Of a DNA stretch of 27,618 nucleotides, positions 15,503 through 23,528 are shown piece after piece. The notes beneath the pieces were generated by a model, which saw nothing but the letters and a program-made list of their open reading frames with translations, searched no databases and was not told where the DNA came from. How positions within the stretch are numbered: the first letter of the stretch is position 1; each line of letters opens with the position of its first letter. The stretch is from assembly GCA_964635375.1 (NCBI GenBank), contig CAZWOU010000083.1, forward strand, positions 1 to 27,618, read 5' to 3'. The translations under genes and the position numbers were made by a program. Origin of the DNA: CAZMNY01 sp964635375 (GTDB lineage: Bacteria > Planctomycetota > Planctomycetia > Pirellulales > Pirellulaceae).

Positions 15503-15739
15503 GCGAACAAGGTTAGCGCGAACGGGGTTAGCGCGAACGGGGTTAGCGCGAACGGGGTTAGCGCGAACGGGGTTAGCGCGNNNNNNNNNNNNNNNNNNNN
15601 NNNNNNNNNNNNNNNNNNNNNNNNNNNNNNNNNNNNNNNNNNNNNNNNNNNNNNNNNNNNNNNNNNNNNNNNNNNNNNNNCGAACGGGGTTAGCGCGAAC
15701 GGGGTTAGCGCGAACGGGGTTAGCGCGAACGGGGTCACC
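15503..15739. repeat. 15-bp minisatellite GCGAACGGGGTTAGC, interrupted by an assembly gap
   Basis: Perfect 15-bp units start at 15518, 15533, 15548 and 15563 before the gap, and at 15695 and 15710 after it. A partial unit touches each gap edge. The outermost copies are degenerate (GCGAACAAGGTTAGC at 15503, GCGAACGGGGTCACC at 15725). The array starts 11 nt after the response regulator stop and ends 23 nt before the ATG of the next gene. Because the unit is a multiple of three, some frames stay open: RTGLA repeats on the plus strand directly behind the regulator's stop codon, and ALTPF on the minus strand. Neither has a good start, so I treat it as noncoding. True copy number is unknown. Confidence 0.95.
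15581..15680. other. Assembly gap (100 N) inside the minisatellite
   Basis: Exactly 100 N lie inside the 15-bp tandem array, so the assembler evidently failed on the repeat. The real length could be shorter or much longer. Confidence 0.95.
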
Positions 15740-15762
15740 ATCGTGAACGAGGAGCTTGACTG

Positions 15763-17640
15763 ATGCAAACCGTTGCGAATAAACGCCTATGGCTGCCGAT
15801 TCTTATCGCCGGGTGGCTCGGAACATCATTCGGCTCAACCTTTCCCGCCTTCGCCCAGGAGGAGAGTTTCGAGAAGCTCCAACCTCGCATCGAGAAGCTC
15901 ATTAAGCAGATGGGAGCGGAGAGTTTTTCCGCGCGTGAACAGGCCCAGATGGAATTGAAGCGAATCGGCCCCGTGGCCTTTGACGCACTCCGTCGCGCCC
16001 AGAATCATGACGACATCGAGATCGCTCGACGAGCCCAGTACCTGGTGCGGCTGATTCAAGTCCGTTGGCCGAGACCCAACGACCCGCCGGAAGTGCTTCG
16101 CGTTCTGGAGCAGTACGGAGCCAGCAACGAAGCGGCGCGCAGCCGAATGTTGGATCGCTTGGCCGCATTATTGGACGCCGCTGGCGTGCCCGCATTGTGT
16201 CGCATCGCTCGTTTTGACGCCTCACCGGCGCTGTCGAAGCGGGCCGCATTACTCGTCGCGGAAATGCCCATGCCGACGGAGAAAGCGCCGCGGCAGGCGA
16301 GAGCGGACATTATTACGCACGAGCTGGGGGTGAGTCAGCGCGAGGCGGCCGGTTGGCTAAGGGCTGTGGCGGCCACTTTGACCGACCCCAAGAGTTCCGT
16401 GAAGGCTTGGGAGGAAATCGTAACCGAGGCGTTGCGGCGACGCGACCGCTTGCCCGATGAAACCAATGACATGCAAGTCCGGCGACTGCTTCAGCTTCAA
16501 GCCGATGTCTTGATTCAAGTCGGCTTGCGAGATGAGGCAAAGCGGCAAGCCCTCCGTATGCTCAAGCTAGTCCGAGCGCGGCGAGACACGCTGCTCGACA
16601 CGGTGGACTGGTTGATGGAGCGGAAACTCTACGACGTGATTGACGAGTTGGTCGACTTGCATCCCCAGCACGTCGAACGATTTCTATCTCTCAGGTATCG
16701 GCTGGCCGAGAGCCTGATGCGACAAGGCATGAGCAAGCAGGCCGAAGAAGCCTCGCTGGCGGCCTTGGAGTCCCAACCGGATCAGGCTGAGTTGCATATC
16801 GAGGCCGCCGTCGAACTGCAGCAACGGTCATTGCTGGATTGGTCGTTGCGCGAACTCGACGGAGTCATCAAGCGAACGGATGCCGCGTCCCTGAATCACC
16901 TCCGCGCCCGGCTAATGCTATCCGAAATTCACCATGACTACGAACGCGAGCTGCTCGCCGCCAAGTCGCTGGCGCCCGTGGTGGAATTGATCGATCAGGG
17001 AAACACGGACGTCAGCGAGCGGATCAGCCAGCCGCCGTTGAACCGCACGGCGTCCGGAGTCAAGATGCGAATGCACCTCTTCTACGCTCTCCATTTTCGT
17101 GGGCAGAAAGAGTTCGACAAGGAGCTCGACCACCTTCGCAAGGGCGCTGCAGCCGGCGCGGGTGCGACGACCAAGAAGACGACGCCACGTGATGCCGATC
17201 TGTTGATCGCCATGCACCGCGCGAGCGGCGCGGACGAGGCGTTTCAGAAGCTGACAGCTGGACACATCAAGGCCTATCTCAAAGAATCCCGGATCCAACT
17301 TGTCCAGTTCAAAAACGCCGTGGCGCAGAACGAATCGAGACGGGCCAGCTACAGCGCCGCCATGGCGGGCATCAATAATCAACTTGCCTGGCTTGCGGCC
17401 AATACGGGCGGCGACATCGAGGAAGCTACAGCTGCCAGCCATCGCTCCCTGGAACTTCGGCCCAACACCGCCGCCTACTTGGATACGCTCGCCCATTGTT
17501 ACGCCGCCGCCGGAAAATATGTGGAGGCCCACAAGTATCAAGTCAAGGCCGCCGAGCTCGAGCCCTACTCGTTTCAAATCGTTCAAAAGGTCAAGGAGTT
17601 TCAATCGCATCTAGAGAAGAAGGACGCTTCGAGCAACTAG
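15763..17640 (+). CDS. Exported HEAT/TPR-like repeat protein, unknown function
   Basis: The 625-aa protein has a Sec signal peptide (residues 1 to about 31, hydrophobic LWLPILIAGWLG, probable cleavage AFA|QEE). The mature protein is almost wholly helical. The N-terminal part resembles HEAT-type pairs (FSAREQAQMELKRIGPVAFDALRRAQNHDDIEIARRAQYLV). The middle and C-terminal parts resemble TPRs, most clearly NNQLAWLAANTGGDIEEATAASHRSLELRPNTAAYLDTLAHCYAAAGKYVEAHKYQVKAAELEP. Such solenoids mediate protein contacts in the periplasm, and no catalytic motif is visible. GAGGAG (15749-15754) is 8 nt before ATG 15763. The 15-bp minisatellite ends 23 nt upstream, inside the leader, so array length could affect expression. 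The DUF2752 gene follows closely on the same strand. Confidence 0.85.
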   Translation: MQTVANKRLWLPILIAGWLGTSFGSTFPAFAQEESFEKLQPRIEKLIKQMGAESFSAREQAQMELKRIGPVAFDALRRAQNHDDIEIARRAQYLVRLIQVRWPRPNDPPEVLRVLEQYGASNEAARSRMLDRLAALLDAAGVPALCRIARFDASPALSKRAALLVAEMPMPTEKAPRQARADIITHELGVSQREAAGWLRAVAATLTDPKSSVKAWEEIVTEALRRRDRLPDETNDMQVRRLLQLQADVLIQVGLRDEAKRQALRMLKLVRARRDTLLDTVDWLMERKLYDVIDELVDLHPQHVERFLSLRYRLAESLMRQGMSKQAEEASLAALESQPDQAELHIEAAVELQQRSLLDWSLRELDGVIKRTDAASLNHLRARLMLSEIHHDYERELLAAKSLAPVVELIDQGNTDVSERISQPPLNRTASGVKMRMHLFYALHFRGQKEFDKELDHLRKGAAAGAGATTKKTTPRDADLLIAMHRASGADEAFQKLTAGHIKAYLKESRIQLVQFKNAVAQNESRRASYSAAMAGINNQLAWLAANTGGDIEEATAASHRSLELRPNTAAYLDTLAHCYAAAGKYVEAHKYQVKAAELEPYSFQIVQKVKEFQSHLEKKDASSN

Positions 17641-17680
17641 AGTCGAGTCAATTCCATATGACGGGACCTTGGACACATTC

Positions 17681-18232
17681 GTGAGCAAGCCATCCGAGGA
17701 CGCGAGAGAGACGCTAGCTGACGCCAGTGATCCGGCCGCGGACGAGCTCGAACTGGCTCGATCAGACGAAGCGAGCAAGCTTCCGCCAGTGCGGAATACG
17801 CGCGCGCAGGGCCCCGTCGGGGCCGCTGGATTCCATTGGGCCGTGTTGGTTGTCTGCAGCATGACGATAGCTGCTTCCGTAATTCTCGATGTGCGCGATG
17901 CCAGCGTCACCGCGCCTTTCGCGTCGATTCCGCTTCCTGGCGTCTGCACCTTCAAACGGATGACGGGTCTCGATTGCCCGGGTTGCGGACTAACGCGTTG
18001 TTTTGTCAGCTTGAGCCACGGGCGGATCTGGCAGGCCTGGGAGTATAATCCAGCCGGCCTGTTCCTCTACGGCGTTGCCGTCTTTCAGATTCCCTATCGA
18101 ATTATGCAGGTGCGGCGACTGAGGCAAAATCGCGCCGAGATCGATTTGGGCTGGGCAGGGCCAAGTTTTCTTGGCGTGACCGCCATCCTGCTGATCCTGC
18201 AATGGGCGATCCGCCTATCGATGTTGCTATGA
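17681..18232 (+). CDS. DUF2752 family membrane protein
   Basis: The 183-aa protein has a hydrophilic acidic N-terminus (about 1-50), then membrane segments near 52-70, 124-142 and 160-182. Between the first two lies the DUF2752 hallmark: FKRMTGLDCPGCGLTR (91-106), followed by SLSHGRIWQAWEYNPAGL. The CPGCGLTR motif with the downstream Asn-Pro is diagnostic of the family, whose function is unknown. The two cysteines could bind metal or form a redox pair. GTG 17681 is chosen, with GGA 7 nt upstream; TTG 17669 in the same frame is an alternative. The start is about 40 nt after the stop of the TPR-like gene, so both may be on one transcript. Confidence 0.88.
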   Translation: MSKPSEDARETLADASDPAADELELARSDEASKLPPVRNTRAQGPVGAAGFHWAVLVVCSMTIAASVILDVRDASVTAPFASIPLPGVCTFKRMTGLDCPGCGLTRCFVSLSHGRIWQAWEYNPAGLFLYGVAVFQIPYRIMQVRRLRQNRAEIDLGWAGPSFLGVTAILLILQWAIRLSMLL

Positions 18233-18303
18233 TGGAAGCAGGCGCCATCGTTGGCCTTAGTGATTGGCTCCGTTACTGGCTCAGAGATGAATGGTGACAC
18301 AAC

Positions 18304-19092
18304 ATGACGCGCTACGAATTGTCACGAGCGAAACTGAACGCGGGCGTTTACGGTTCTGGACGAGACCTCTTGTTGATTCACGGATTCCCGTTAAATCACC
18401 GCATGTGGCGCAATCAGATTAATGGACTCTCTGACCGGTACACCGTAATCGCGCCCGATTTGAGGGGGTTTGGGGATAGCGAAATCAGCACCGGCGCGAT
18501 GCGAATGGAGGATTACGCCGACGACTTGGCTGAGTTGCTCGACAAGATGGGCGTTGTGGAACAGATTGCGATCTGCGGTCTGTCCATGGGCGGGTACATC
18601 GCGCTCGAATTCATCGCCCGCCACCCTGATCGGACCACGAAGCTCATTCTCTGCAACACCCGCGCCGATTCAGATACCGACGAGATTGCTCGGCAACGAA
18701 TTCGCACGGGCGAGGAGATTTTGGTCAAAGGCGTTGAGACGCTTGCGGCCGGGATGATCCCACGGTTGTTCTCGAAGACGACGTTGGATCGGCGTCGGGA
18801 TACAGTTGACGAGGTGCGTCAATCGATTTTGGAGGCCAGTCCGGTTGGCGTCGCGTCGGCGCTTCGCGGAATGGCCGATCGCAAGGACTACAGCAGCGAG
18901 TTAGCTAATATCGACTGCCCCACGCTCGTTCTCGGCAGTTCCGATGACGAAATCACGCCGCCCGAATCGATGCGAAAACTGGCCTCTGCTTTTCCTCGAG
19001 CCGAGTACATGGAGATTGCCGACGCTGGGCACCTCGCGCCGCTCGAACGACCCGCCGAGGTCAACGCCGCCATGCGACAGATACTCTGGTAG
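18304..19092 (+). CDS. Alpha/beta hydrolase
   Basis: The 262-aa cytoplasmic protein has a complete alpha/beta hydrolase catalytic set. The oxyanion motif is LLLIHGFPLNHRMW (22-35), PDLRGFGDSE is at 51-60, the nucleophile S94 is in GLSMGG, the acid is D214 or D215 (LGSSDDEITPP), and the histidine is H243 (DAGHLAPLE). The pattern matches the broad esterase / 3-oxoadipate enol-lactonase-like group, but no beta-ketoadipate genes are nearby and the substrate cannot be assigned. ATG 18304 has GGTGAC about 8 nt upstream. It follows the DUF2752 gene by 71 nt and is convergent with the gene ending at 19109. A 12-bp tandem duplication straddles its stop codon (19081-19101). Confidence 0.92.
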   Translation: MTRYELSRAKLNAGVYGSGRDLLLIHGFPLNHRMWRNQINGLSDRYTVIAPDLRGFGDSEISTGAMRMEDYADDLAELLDKMGVVEQIAICGLSMGGYIALEFIARHPDRTTKLILCNTRADSDTDEIARQRIRTGEEILVKGVETLAAGMIPRLFSKTTLDRRRDTVDEVRQSILEASPVGVASALRGMADRKDYSSELANIDCPTLVLGSSDDEITPPESMRKLASAFPRAEYMEIADAGHLAPLERPAEVNAAMRQILW

Positions 19093-19108
19093 ATACTCTG
19101 GCAGCGGT

Positions 19109-19651
19109 CTACTTGGGAATCTGAAACAGCGACTGGCTCTTGACGATCGCATAGTCGTCCGGGAAGGTGTGAAACGCGTGCACTGAGAGAGATCGGTTTC
19201 GCGTTACCACATGAATGTAACTCAACGCCCCCAGCGCCATCCGCCCGCTCGACTGGAACTGGTGGAGGAGCCCTTTGCTTTCACCCTCAAACGCTAATTC
19301 CTGTTGGAACGTCCAGAAGAATTCAGGCTCAACTGGCTCCAACTGAAAACTCACCTGGTAGCACACGCCTGCTCGACACTCCACTTGATCGGAGTGCTCT
19401 CCGGTTAAGCGATAATTTCGCAATCGTCGCTTCTTGGGCAAGGGATGTTGAGCAGAAGCGGCGACTTCAGTGAGCGTAATCCCTTTGTAGCGCCAGTTGA
19501 CGACATGACCGGCCGAGGTGATGTCGATGGTCGCAGAATACTCGCCTCGCTCGACAGTGCGAGTCTGATAAACCTGAAACAACTCTGGGTGAAGTGCGCG
19601 TCCATAAAGCTTGAACGCCAGCTCCGCAACTTTGGGCCTGACCGAAAGCAA
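19109..19651 (-). CDS. DUF2617-like protein
   Basis: The 180-aa protein is soluble, with no signal peptide. Its pattern agrees with what I recall of DUF2617: an N-terminal LSVRPKVAELAFKLYGRALHPELF block, a GHVVNWRYKGITLTEVAAS segment, a central RLTGEH...C..GVCYQVSFQLE part, and a C-terminal ALSYIHVVTRNRSLSVHAFHTFPDDYAIVKSQS block. That family has no known function. The start is TTG 19651: GAGGA (19660-19664 on the opposite strand) lies 8 nt upstream, the start fits the family N-terminus, and I see no better start upstream. A sigma70-like promoter sits about 60 nt upstream. Family assignment is from memory and would need a profile search. Confidence 0.78.
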   Translation of the reverse strand: MLSVRPKVAELAFKLYGRALHPELFQVYQTRTVERGEYSATIDITSAGHVVNWRYKGITLTEVAASAQHPLPKKRRLRNYRLTGEHSDQVECRAGVCYQVSFQLEPVEPEFFWTFQQELAFEGESKGLLHQFQSSGRMALGALSYIHVVTRNRSLSVHAFHTFPDDYAIVKSQSLFQIPK

Positions 19652-19673
19652 TGGAGAAGTCCTCGTATAAATT

Positions 19674-19685
19674 CGGCAATTGCCG
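19674..19685. promoter_or_regulatory. 12-bp palindrome in the DUF2617-like leader
   Basis: CGGCAATTGCCG is a perfect palindrome between the -10 box (19713-19718) and the start codon (19651) of the minus-strand gene. Position and symmetry suit an operator, but a 12-bp palindrome can occur by chance. Confidence 0.3.
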
Positions 19686-19712
19686 ATCGTTGTTCGTGTT
19701 CAGCGGACTTGC

Positions 19713-19741
19713 ATTATACGGCGCCAACGCCGCCTCAACAA
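19713..19741 (-). promoter_or_regulatory. Sigma70-like promoter of the DUF2617-like gene
   Basis: On the minus strand a perfect TATAAT (19713-19718) is preceded by TTGTTG (19736-19741) with a 17-nt spacer. Transcription would begin near 19706 and leave a leader of about 55 nt before TTG 19651. The rest of 19742-19960 shows no gene I can support. Confidence 0.6.
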
Positions 19742-19960
19742 AGCCAGTTTCTCGCAGAATTATTTGACCCCGTTTAGGGCTTGACACGCGGGGACAAAGC
19801 ACATTGCAAGTCGCCCCGGCGTGGAAAATGCGCCGGCGCTCGCGCGCGTGTAAACGGCCGCAATGACAACCAACAGTGGGGTTGCTGATGACGGCGCAAC
19901 CCATTCTGAAACGCGAATCCTGCAGGTATTGCGAAACGTCGCGTCGCTCTCGATCGATTT

Positions 19961-20707
19961 TCATGTCACGAGGACGAGCACGTCATACAACGCATGAGCT
20001 CCAACGGCGATGCCGAACCCGCGAACCACAAACAGAATTGAGAAGAAAACGCCAGCCAAAGCGCGGAAGCTGAAACTGAACCACTCGAACGAATCGCCAT
20101 AGGTTGAGGCGAATTGGAATCCCGCGACATCAAAATTGAGTTGGTAGTGGGCGCCGGCGAAAACCAAACTCGTCGCGATCACCGCAATCCCCGCCGACCA
20201 CTTCAGCGGGACCCCAAACGCTTTCAGCGAAAGCATGACCGCGGGCAACAGCATTAAGCGAAACAACAACTCCTCGTAGACGCCCGCGCCAATATAGCCA
20301 ATGAGGCGAGCCGCCGATTGGATGGTCGCGTAATCATTGCTCTTGATCTGAGCTTCAAAGAAAGAACCCTGCAATTGGGCCAGCAACAGGAGGATCCAGC
20401 CAAACAATACCGACTCGACCATCATCCCGTAGCAGACGCTCCAATTGACCTGCCACGCTTCGCGGCGCATGTGATGCCAAGCCAAAAGCAGTCCGCAAGT
20501 CAGAATAGGGAGCAGGAAGTAGTGGCCGAAACCGATGCGATCCAGCGAGTCCCGCAGCCACACATCGGCCCCGTTGCGGACGGCGCTGTGGCCCAGGACC
20601 ATCACACCCCCTTCGTACGCCAGCAACAACGGCAAGACGAACAGCAAACTCGATAGCGGGCGCGACGATTCACGAAAATAGTTGCTCCATGAGCTGGATG
20701 CATCCAC
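19961..20707 (-). CDS. CPBP family intramembrane glutamic protease
   Basis: The 248-aa polytopic membrane protein has the CPBP/Abi (Rce1-like) catalytic motifs: EELLFR with E145, E146 and R150, H187 (FAGAHYQ), and H238 in GAHALYD. Hydrophobic segments near 18-38, 60-77, 95-112, 135-160, 168-186 and 212-240 support the multi-spanning fold. Rce1 cleaves prenylated proteins; bacterial members act in peptide processing, bacteriocin immunity or regulation, and the substrate here is unknown. GTG 20707 with AGGAG about 9 nt upstream is the start; an ATG at 20703 is out of frame. It is not obviously linked in an operon: about 210 nt separate it from the oxidoreductase gene upstream, and that space holds no other gene. 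Confidence 0.9.
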   Translation of the reverse strand: MDASSSWSNYFRESSRPLSSLLFVLPLLLAYEGGVMVLGHSAVRNGADVWLRDSLDRIGFGHYFLLPILTCGLLLAWHHMRREAWQVNWSVCYGMMVESVLFGWILLLLAQLQGSFFEAQIKSNDYATIQSAARLIGYIGAGVYEELLFRLMLLPAVMLSLKAFGVPLKWSAGIAVIATSLVFAGAHYQLNFDVAGFQFASTYGDSFEWFSFSFRALAGVFFSILFVVRGFGIAVGAHALYDVLVLVT

Positions 20708-20920
20708 TGGGTTGGGCTCCTACTGGGCTGCTCCGAGGAATCGCAGTTTGCTGCACGGCGGAAACGCGGCGAAATTGAGACGACGCCGATCCATCGCGCA
20801 AACCTACCCTCTCATTCTCGGACCTCAACTCGACCCAGCTTCAATAACTGCGCAATCTTAGCTCCTCGAACGAAAACTCCGATCGTAACGACGCTTCGTA
20901 ACGACGCAACGCCGAAAGGG

Positions 20921-22042
20921 TCACCGGCCGCCGTCGCTCGCAGATAACTCGACCACTTGGCTGTCCTGCCTCGCAGAGGCGAGAACGGAGTCCATCACGG
21001 CCTGAGTCTTCAGAGCAATCTCTGGCCAGTGGTCGTCCAGAGCGCCTGAGAGGACCAAGTCGGCGAACGTCTGAAACATCTTCGTTTCCTGGGCGTTGGC
21101 GTATCCGCTGCTGTATTCGCGAGACGAGACGTTCCGAGTGCGAGGTTGCATGTTGAAGTCACAACCGTCAATTTCGAACTCGGCGTTGAAAACGTCAAAT
21201 GAGACCCCCGCGCCAAAATAAGGCAGCACGAAATCCTGCAGGTGGACGTGGCCCTTACCGCCGCTGATGTTCGCCCACTGTTGATGCTCGCCGATGAATG
21301 AACAATAGAAACTCGCCGAAACGCCGCCCTCGAAAAACAGCTCGGCCGAAAATTCAATCGGTACGTCGGCTCCGCTGTCCGGCCGCCCCAGCGCCCGCAA
21401 CAAACGACCGGTCACATGGGTCGGCATTTGGTACTGCATCACCCACAGGGCAAATCGAATGTTGTACCAACCCAAGTCGCCAACGCAGCCATCCGGCTCA
21501 AGCGCGCCGCTCAGGCGAATATTCTCCTTCAAGAACGCGTCGTCGCCCAGGAAACTGAACTGACTAGTGATGCGATTGATCCTACCCACGCTCACGCCGT
21601 CATTGAGCGTCTCGCGAAGTGAGTTGAGGCGATCGCTGTGCATAAACATCACGCCGTCCATGAACTGCACGCCGTTGGCTCGACAAGCCTCGATCATCTC
21701 CCGCAAGTCTTCCGCCGACTCGCCGCATGGCTTCTCGCACATCACATGCTTGCCGGCCGCCGCGGCCTCCAATACCCACTGCTTTCGTAGACCGGTCGGC
21801 AAAGGAATATAGACCGCGTCGATGTCAGGCGAGGCAATCAGGGCTTCGTAGCCGGCAAACGCCGAGGGTTGCGGATCGGTCGGCGCCGAAGCCTGACACT
21901 CCCGAATGAACTGGGTCGCCCGGTCAATATCGCGACTGGCCACGCCAACCAACGAACAGTTGCCCGCATTGCGAATGGACTTCCAGTTCTTCCGCGCGAT
22001 ATTCGCCGCACCCAAGATTCCCCACCGACATGTGTCGCTCAT
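20921..22042 (-). CDS. Gfo/Idh/MocA family oxidoreductase
   Basis: The 373-aa protein has an N-terminal Rossmann fold (WGILGAANIARKNW, residues 7-20) and the conserved EKP at 103-105 (MCEKPCGES), which carries the lysine used in catalysis. A C-terminal alpha/beta domain contains GDLGWYNIRFALWV. The family performs NAD(P)-dependent oxidation or reduction of sugars and sugar derivatives; the D-G-Y/W-N variant is seen in D-xylose dehydrogenase-like members. No signal peptide is seen, unlike many planctomycete paralogues, so it should be cytoplasmic. ATG 22042 was chosen over an extension of 30 codons because GGAGAAACG directly precedes it. It follows the dihydroorotate dehydrogenase-like gene by 56 nt on the same strand, which suggests co-transcription. 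Confidence 0.92.
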   Translation of the reverse strand: MSDTCRWGILGAANIARKNWKSIRNAGNCSLVGVASRDIDRATQFIRECQASAPTDPQPSAFAGYEALIASPDIDAVYIPLPTGLRKQWVLEAAAAGKHVMCEKPCGESAEDLREMIEACRANGVQFMDGVMFMHSDRLNSLRETLNDGVSVGRINRITSQFSFLGDDAFLKENIRLSGALEPDGCVGDLGWYNIRFALWVMQYQMPTHVTGRLLRALGRPDSGADVPIEFSAELFFEGGVSASFYCSFIGEHQQWANISGGKGHVHLQDFVLPYFGAGVSFDVFNAEFEIDGCDFNMQPRTRNVSSREYSSGYANAQETKMFQTFADLVLSGALDDHWPEIALKTQAVMDSVLASARQDSQVVELSASDGGR

Positions 22043-22098
22043 CGTTTCTCCATTCGCTGATTGCTCGTCGATTGTGCCAGCCCGTTGTTGGCGTAAGC

Positions 22099-23178
22099 CT
22101 ACCATTCTTTCCTTATCGCCAATGCCGTCCATGGGCGAGCCATCGCCGATGTCGCCATCTGCACCGTCGTCGCGCCAGCGGCCAAGTGACGCTTGGCGTC
22201 CTCCGAGCTCGATATGCCGCCCACGCCAATCAGCTCAGCGTCCAATCCCTGCTCGTCCATCGCTCGCCGCAGACGAGCGACCTGAGCCACGGAGGAATCG
22301 AGTGTCGCAGCGCCGCAGATTCCGCGAGGCAGGCCGGAAAACATCAGCTGACCGTCCTCGTCCACCACCGTCGCGGCAATACTGTTGGTCGCGGAAATTG
22401 CGTTGACCGACGGCGCCAGGGCGCCCACTAACTCAGCCGCCGATTGATCGAGCGGGACGTGGCCAATCTTGACGATCAACGGCGCCCCCTGAATCACCTG
22501 GCGAACTCGCTCAATCACTAGACGAGCCGCATCAGGGTCTTGGTAGAGCTGGCCGTCACAGGTCGAGACATTGGGGCAGGAGAAATTTGTCTCCACCGCG
22601 TCCGCCCCGCACTCGACCGCCATCCGAGCACACTCGGCATAGTCGTCCGCCAACTGCTCCAGACTCCAACCTGGTTGAGTCGTGCCGACGACCGAAACGA
22701 CCAGCCGCGTTTGACTGGGAAGACGAGTCCGCGTCGCCAACACATCGTCCCGCCAGGCACTCGGTGGCTGAGACGGCATCCCGTAGGAAACCGCCCAAGA
22801 TCCTTCCATTTGCTTGATGGCCGGCAAACGCTGCTCTCCCCCCTTGAGCGAGCCGCAACGAACCGGTTGCAGGTTCGGCGGCGGATAACATGGTCGCTCG
22901 CTTGAACGCACCGTTTTATAGGTGACCACGCTGAAGCCGAGTCCCGCGTAATAGAGACACCAGGCCCCATTCAATAGCGGCCCGGCCGATACACCCAAAG
23001 GCGAATCGACCGGCGCCCCGCAAAACCGCCACTCGCCGCGCATCGGCGGTATCTCCAACTTGACGCGGTCCGGCGGGTTCTCGTAGTTCCAATCGTAGGT
23101 CTGCTCCGCTTGATACTTGGCCAACTGGCGCCATGGTTCGGGTTGGTCTTTACACATCGGTTCCAAACTCCAGGACAA
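22099..23178 (-). CDS. Dihydroorotate dehydrogenase-like flavoprotein
   Basis: The 359-aa TIM-barrel protein belongs to the dihydroorotate/dihydropyrimidine dehydrogenase FMN family. The front strand is SPLGVSAGPLLNG (59-71), a lysine is at K88 (TYKTVRSSE), and the active-site loop is ETNFSCPNVS with C201 as the probable base, as in class 1 and PreA-like enzymes. FMN-phosphate contacts are IGVGGISSSEDAKRHLAAGATTVQMATS. It has no class 2 membrane anchor. It diverges enough from standard PyrD (long N-terminal arm, 'PPPNLQPVRCG' segment) that I do not assign pyrD. ATG 23178 is used; ATG 23157 is an alternative. It is co-directional with the Gfo/Idh/MocA gene. Confidence 0.85.
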   Translation of the reverse strand: MSWSLEPMCKDQPEPWRQLAKYQAEQTYDWNYENPPDRVKLEIPPMRGEWRFCGAPVDSPLGVSAGPLLNGAWCLYYAGLGFSVVTYKTVRSSERPCYPPPNLQPVRCGSLKGGEQRLPAIKQMEGSWAVSYGMPSQPPSAWRDDVLATRTRLPSQTRLVVSVVGTTQPGWSLEQLADDYAECARMAVECGADAVETNFSCPNVSTCDGQLYQDPDAARLVIERVRQVIQGAPLIVKIGHVPLDQSAAELVGALAPSVNAISATNSIAATVVDEDGQLMFSGLPRGICGAATLDSSVAQVARLRRAMDEQGLDAELIGVGGISSSEDAKRHLAAGATTVQMATSAMARPWTALAIRKEW

Positions 23179-23308
23179 ATTTGCGGGTTCGCCGCCGCGT
23201 GGGAATACTCTTGACTCAACGAAACGAAAAGGAAAATGTCGATTGTATGACTTGCAGGGCAGCAGGGGGCCGAAGTGGGCGACGCAAGTCGGTGCGGATT
23301 GCGTATTT

Positions 23309-23326
23309 AACCCATTTTATTGGGTT
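23309..23326. promoter_or_regulatory. Hairpin or operator just upstream of a strong promoter
   Basis: AACCCA (23309-23314) and TGGGTT (23321-23326) form a 6-bp inverted repeat around TTTTAT, ending 4 nt before the TTGACA box. It could be an operator or a weak terminator. The rest of the 350-nt divergent region 23179-23528 holds the promoter and an untranslated leader; no gene was seen. Confidence 0.35.
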
Positions 23327-23330
23327 TTCG

Positions 23331-23360
23331 TTGACACGATTGAATGGGCGGAATTATACT
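23331..23360 (+). promoter_or_regulatory. Sigma70 promoter of the coiled-coil membrane protein gene
   Basis: A perfect -35 TTGACA (23331-23336) and a -10 TATACT (23355-23360) are separated by 18 nt. This is the best promoter match in the window. Transcription would begin near 23367, giving a leader of about 160 nt before ATG 23529. Confidence 0.75.
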
Positions 23361-23528
23361 GAGTGGACGACGATCATACCTCGATTGTCGGCGGGTGATG
23401 AGGAGACGCTGGGCCATTCGTTGAACCGGTTGGCATGGCGAACTCACTTAGTACCGCAACGTGGGGCACGGCGCCTCTCACAACACTTCTAGCCTCGCCG
23501 TACCGATTGTTCCAAGAGGACGAGACAG

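Noticed and set aside
15503..15739. CRISPR array
   Set aside because: The 15-bp units are directly adjacent with no unique spacers, and no cas genes are present, so it is a tandem minisatellite.
15376..15768. Minus-strand open frame with ALTPF pentapeptide repeats
   Set aside because: It reads through the 15-bp minisatellite and over the response regulator gene antisense, has no plausible start signal, and its continuity depends on an arbitrary 100-N gap. The 15-bp period keeps any frame without a stop open.
19781..19809. TTGACA at 19781-19786 as a plus-strand promoter
   Set aside because: At 17-nt spacing the -10 position reads TTGCAA and no plus-strand gene follows.
19467..19964. 165-codon minus-strand open frame covering the 19652-19960 region
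   Set aside because: It overlaps the DUF2617-like gene in another frame and has Cys/Arg-rich, non-protein-like composition. The region holds a promoter instead.
19961..20707. CPBP protease as a bacteriocin immunity or phage-defence gene
   Set aside because: No bacteriocin precursor, toxin or defence gene lies nearby; the family is too broad for that claim.
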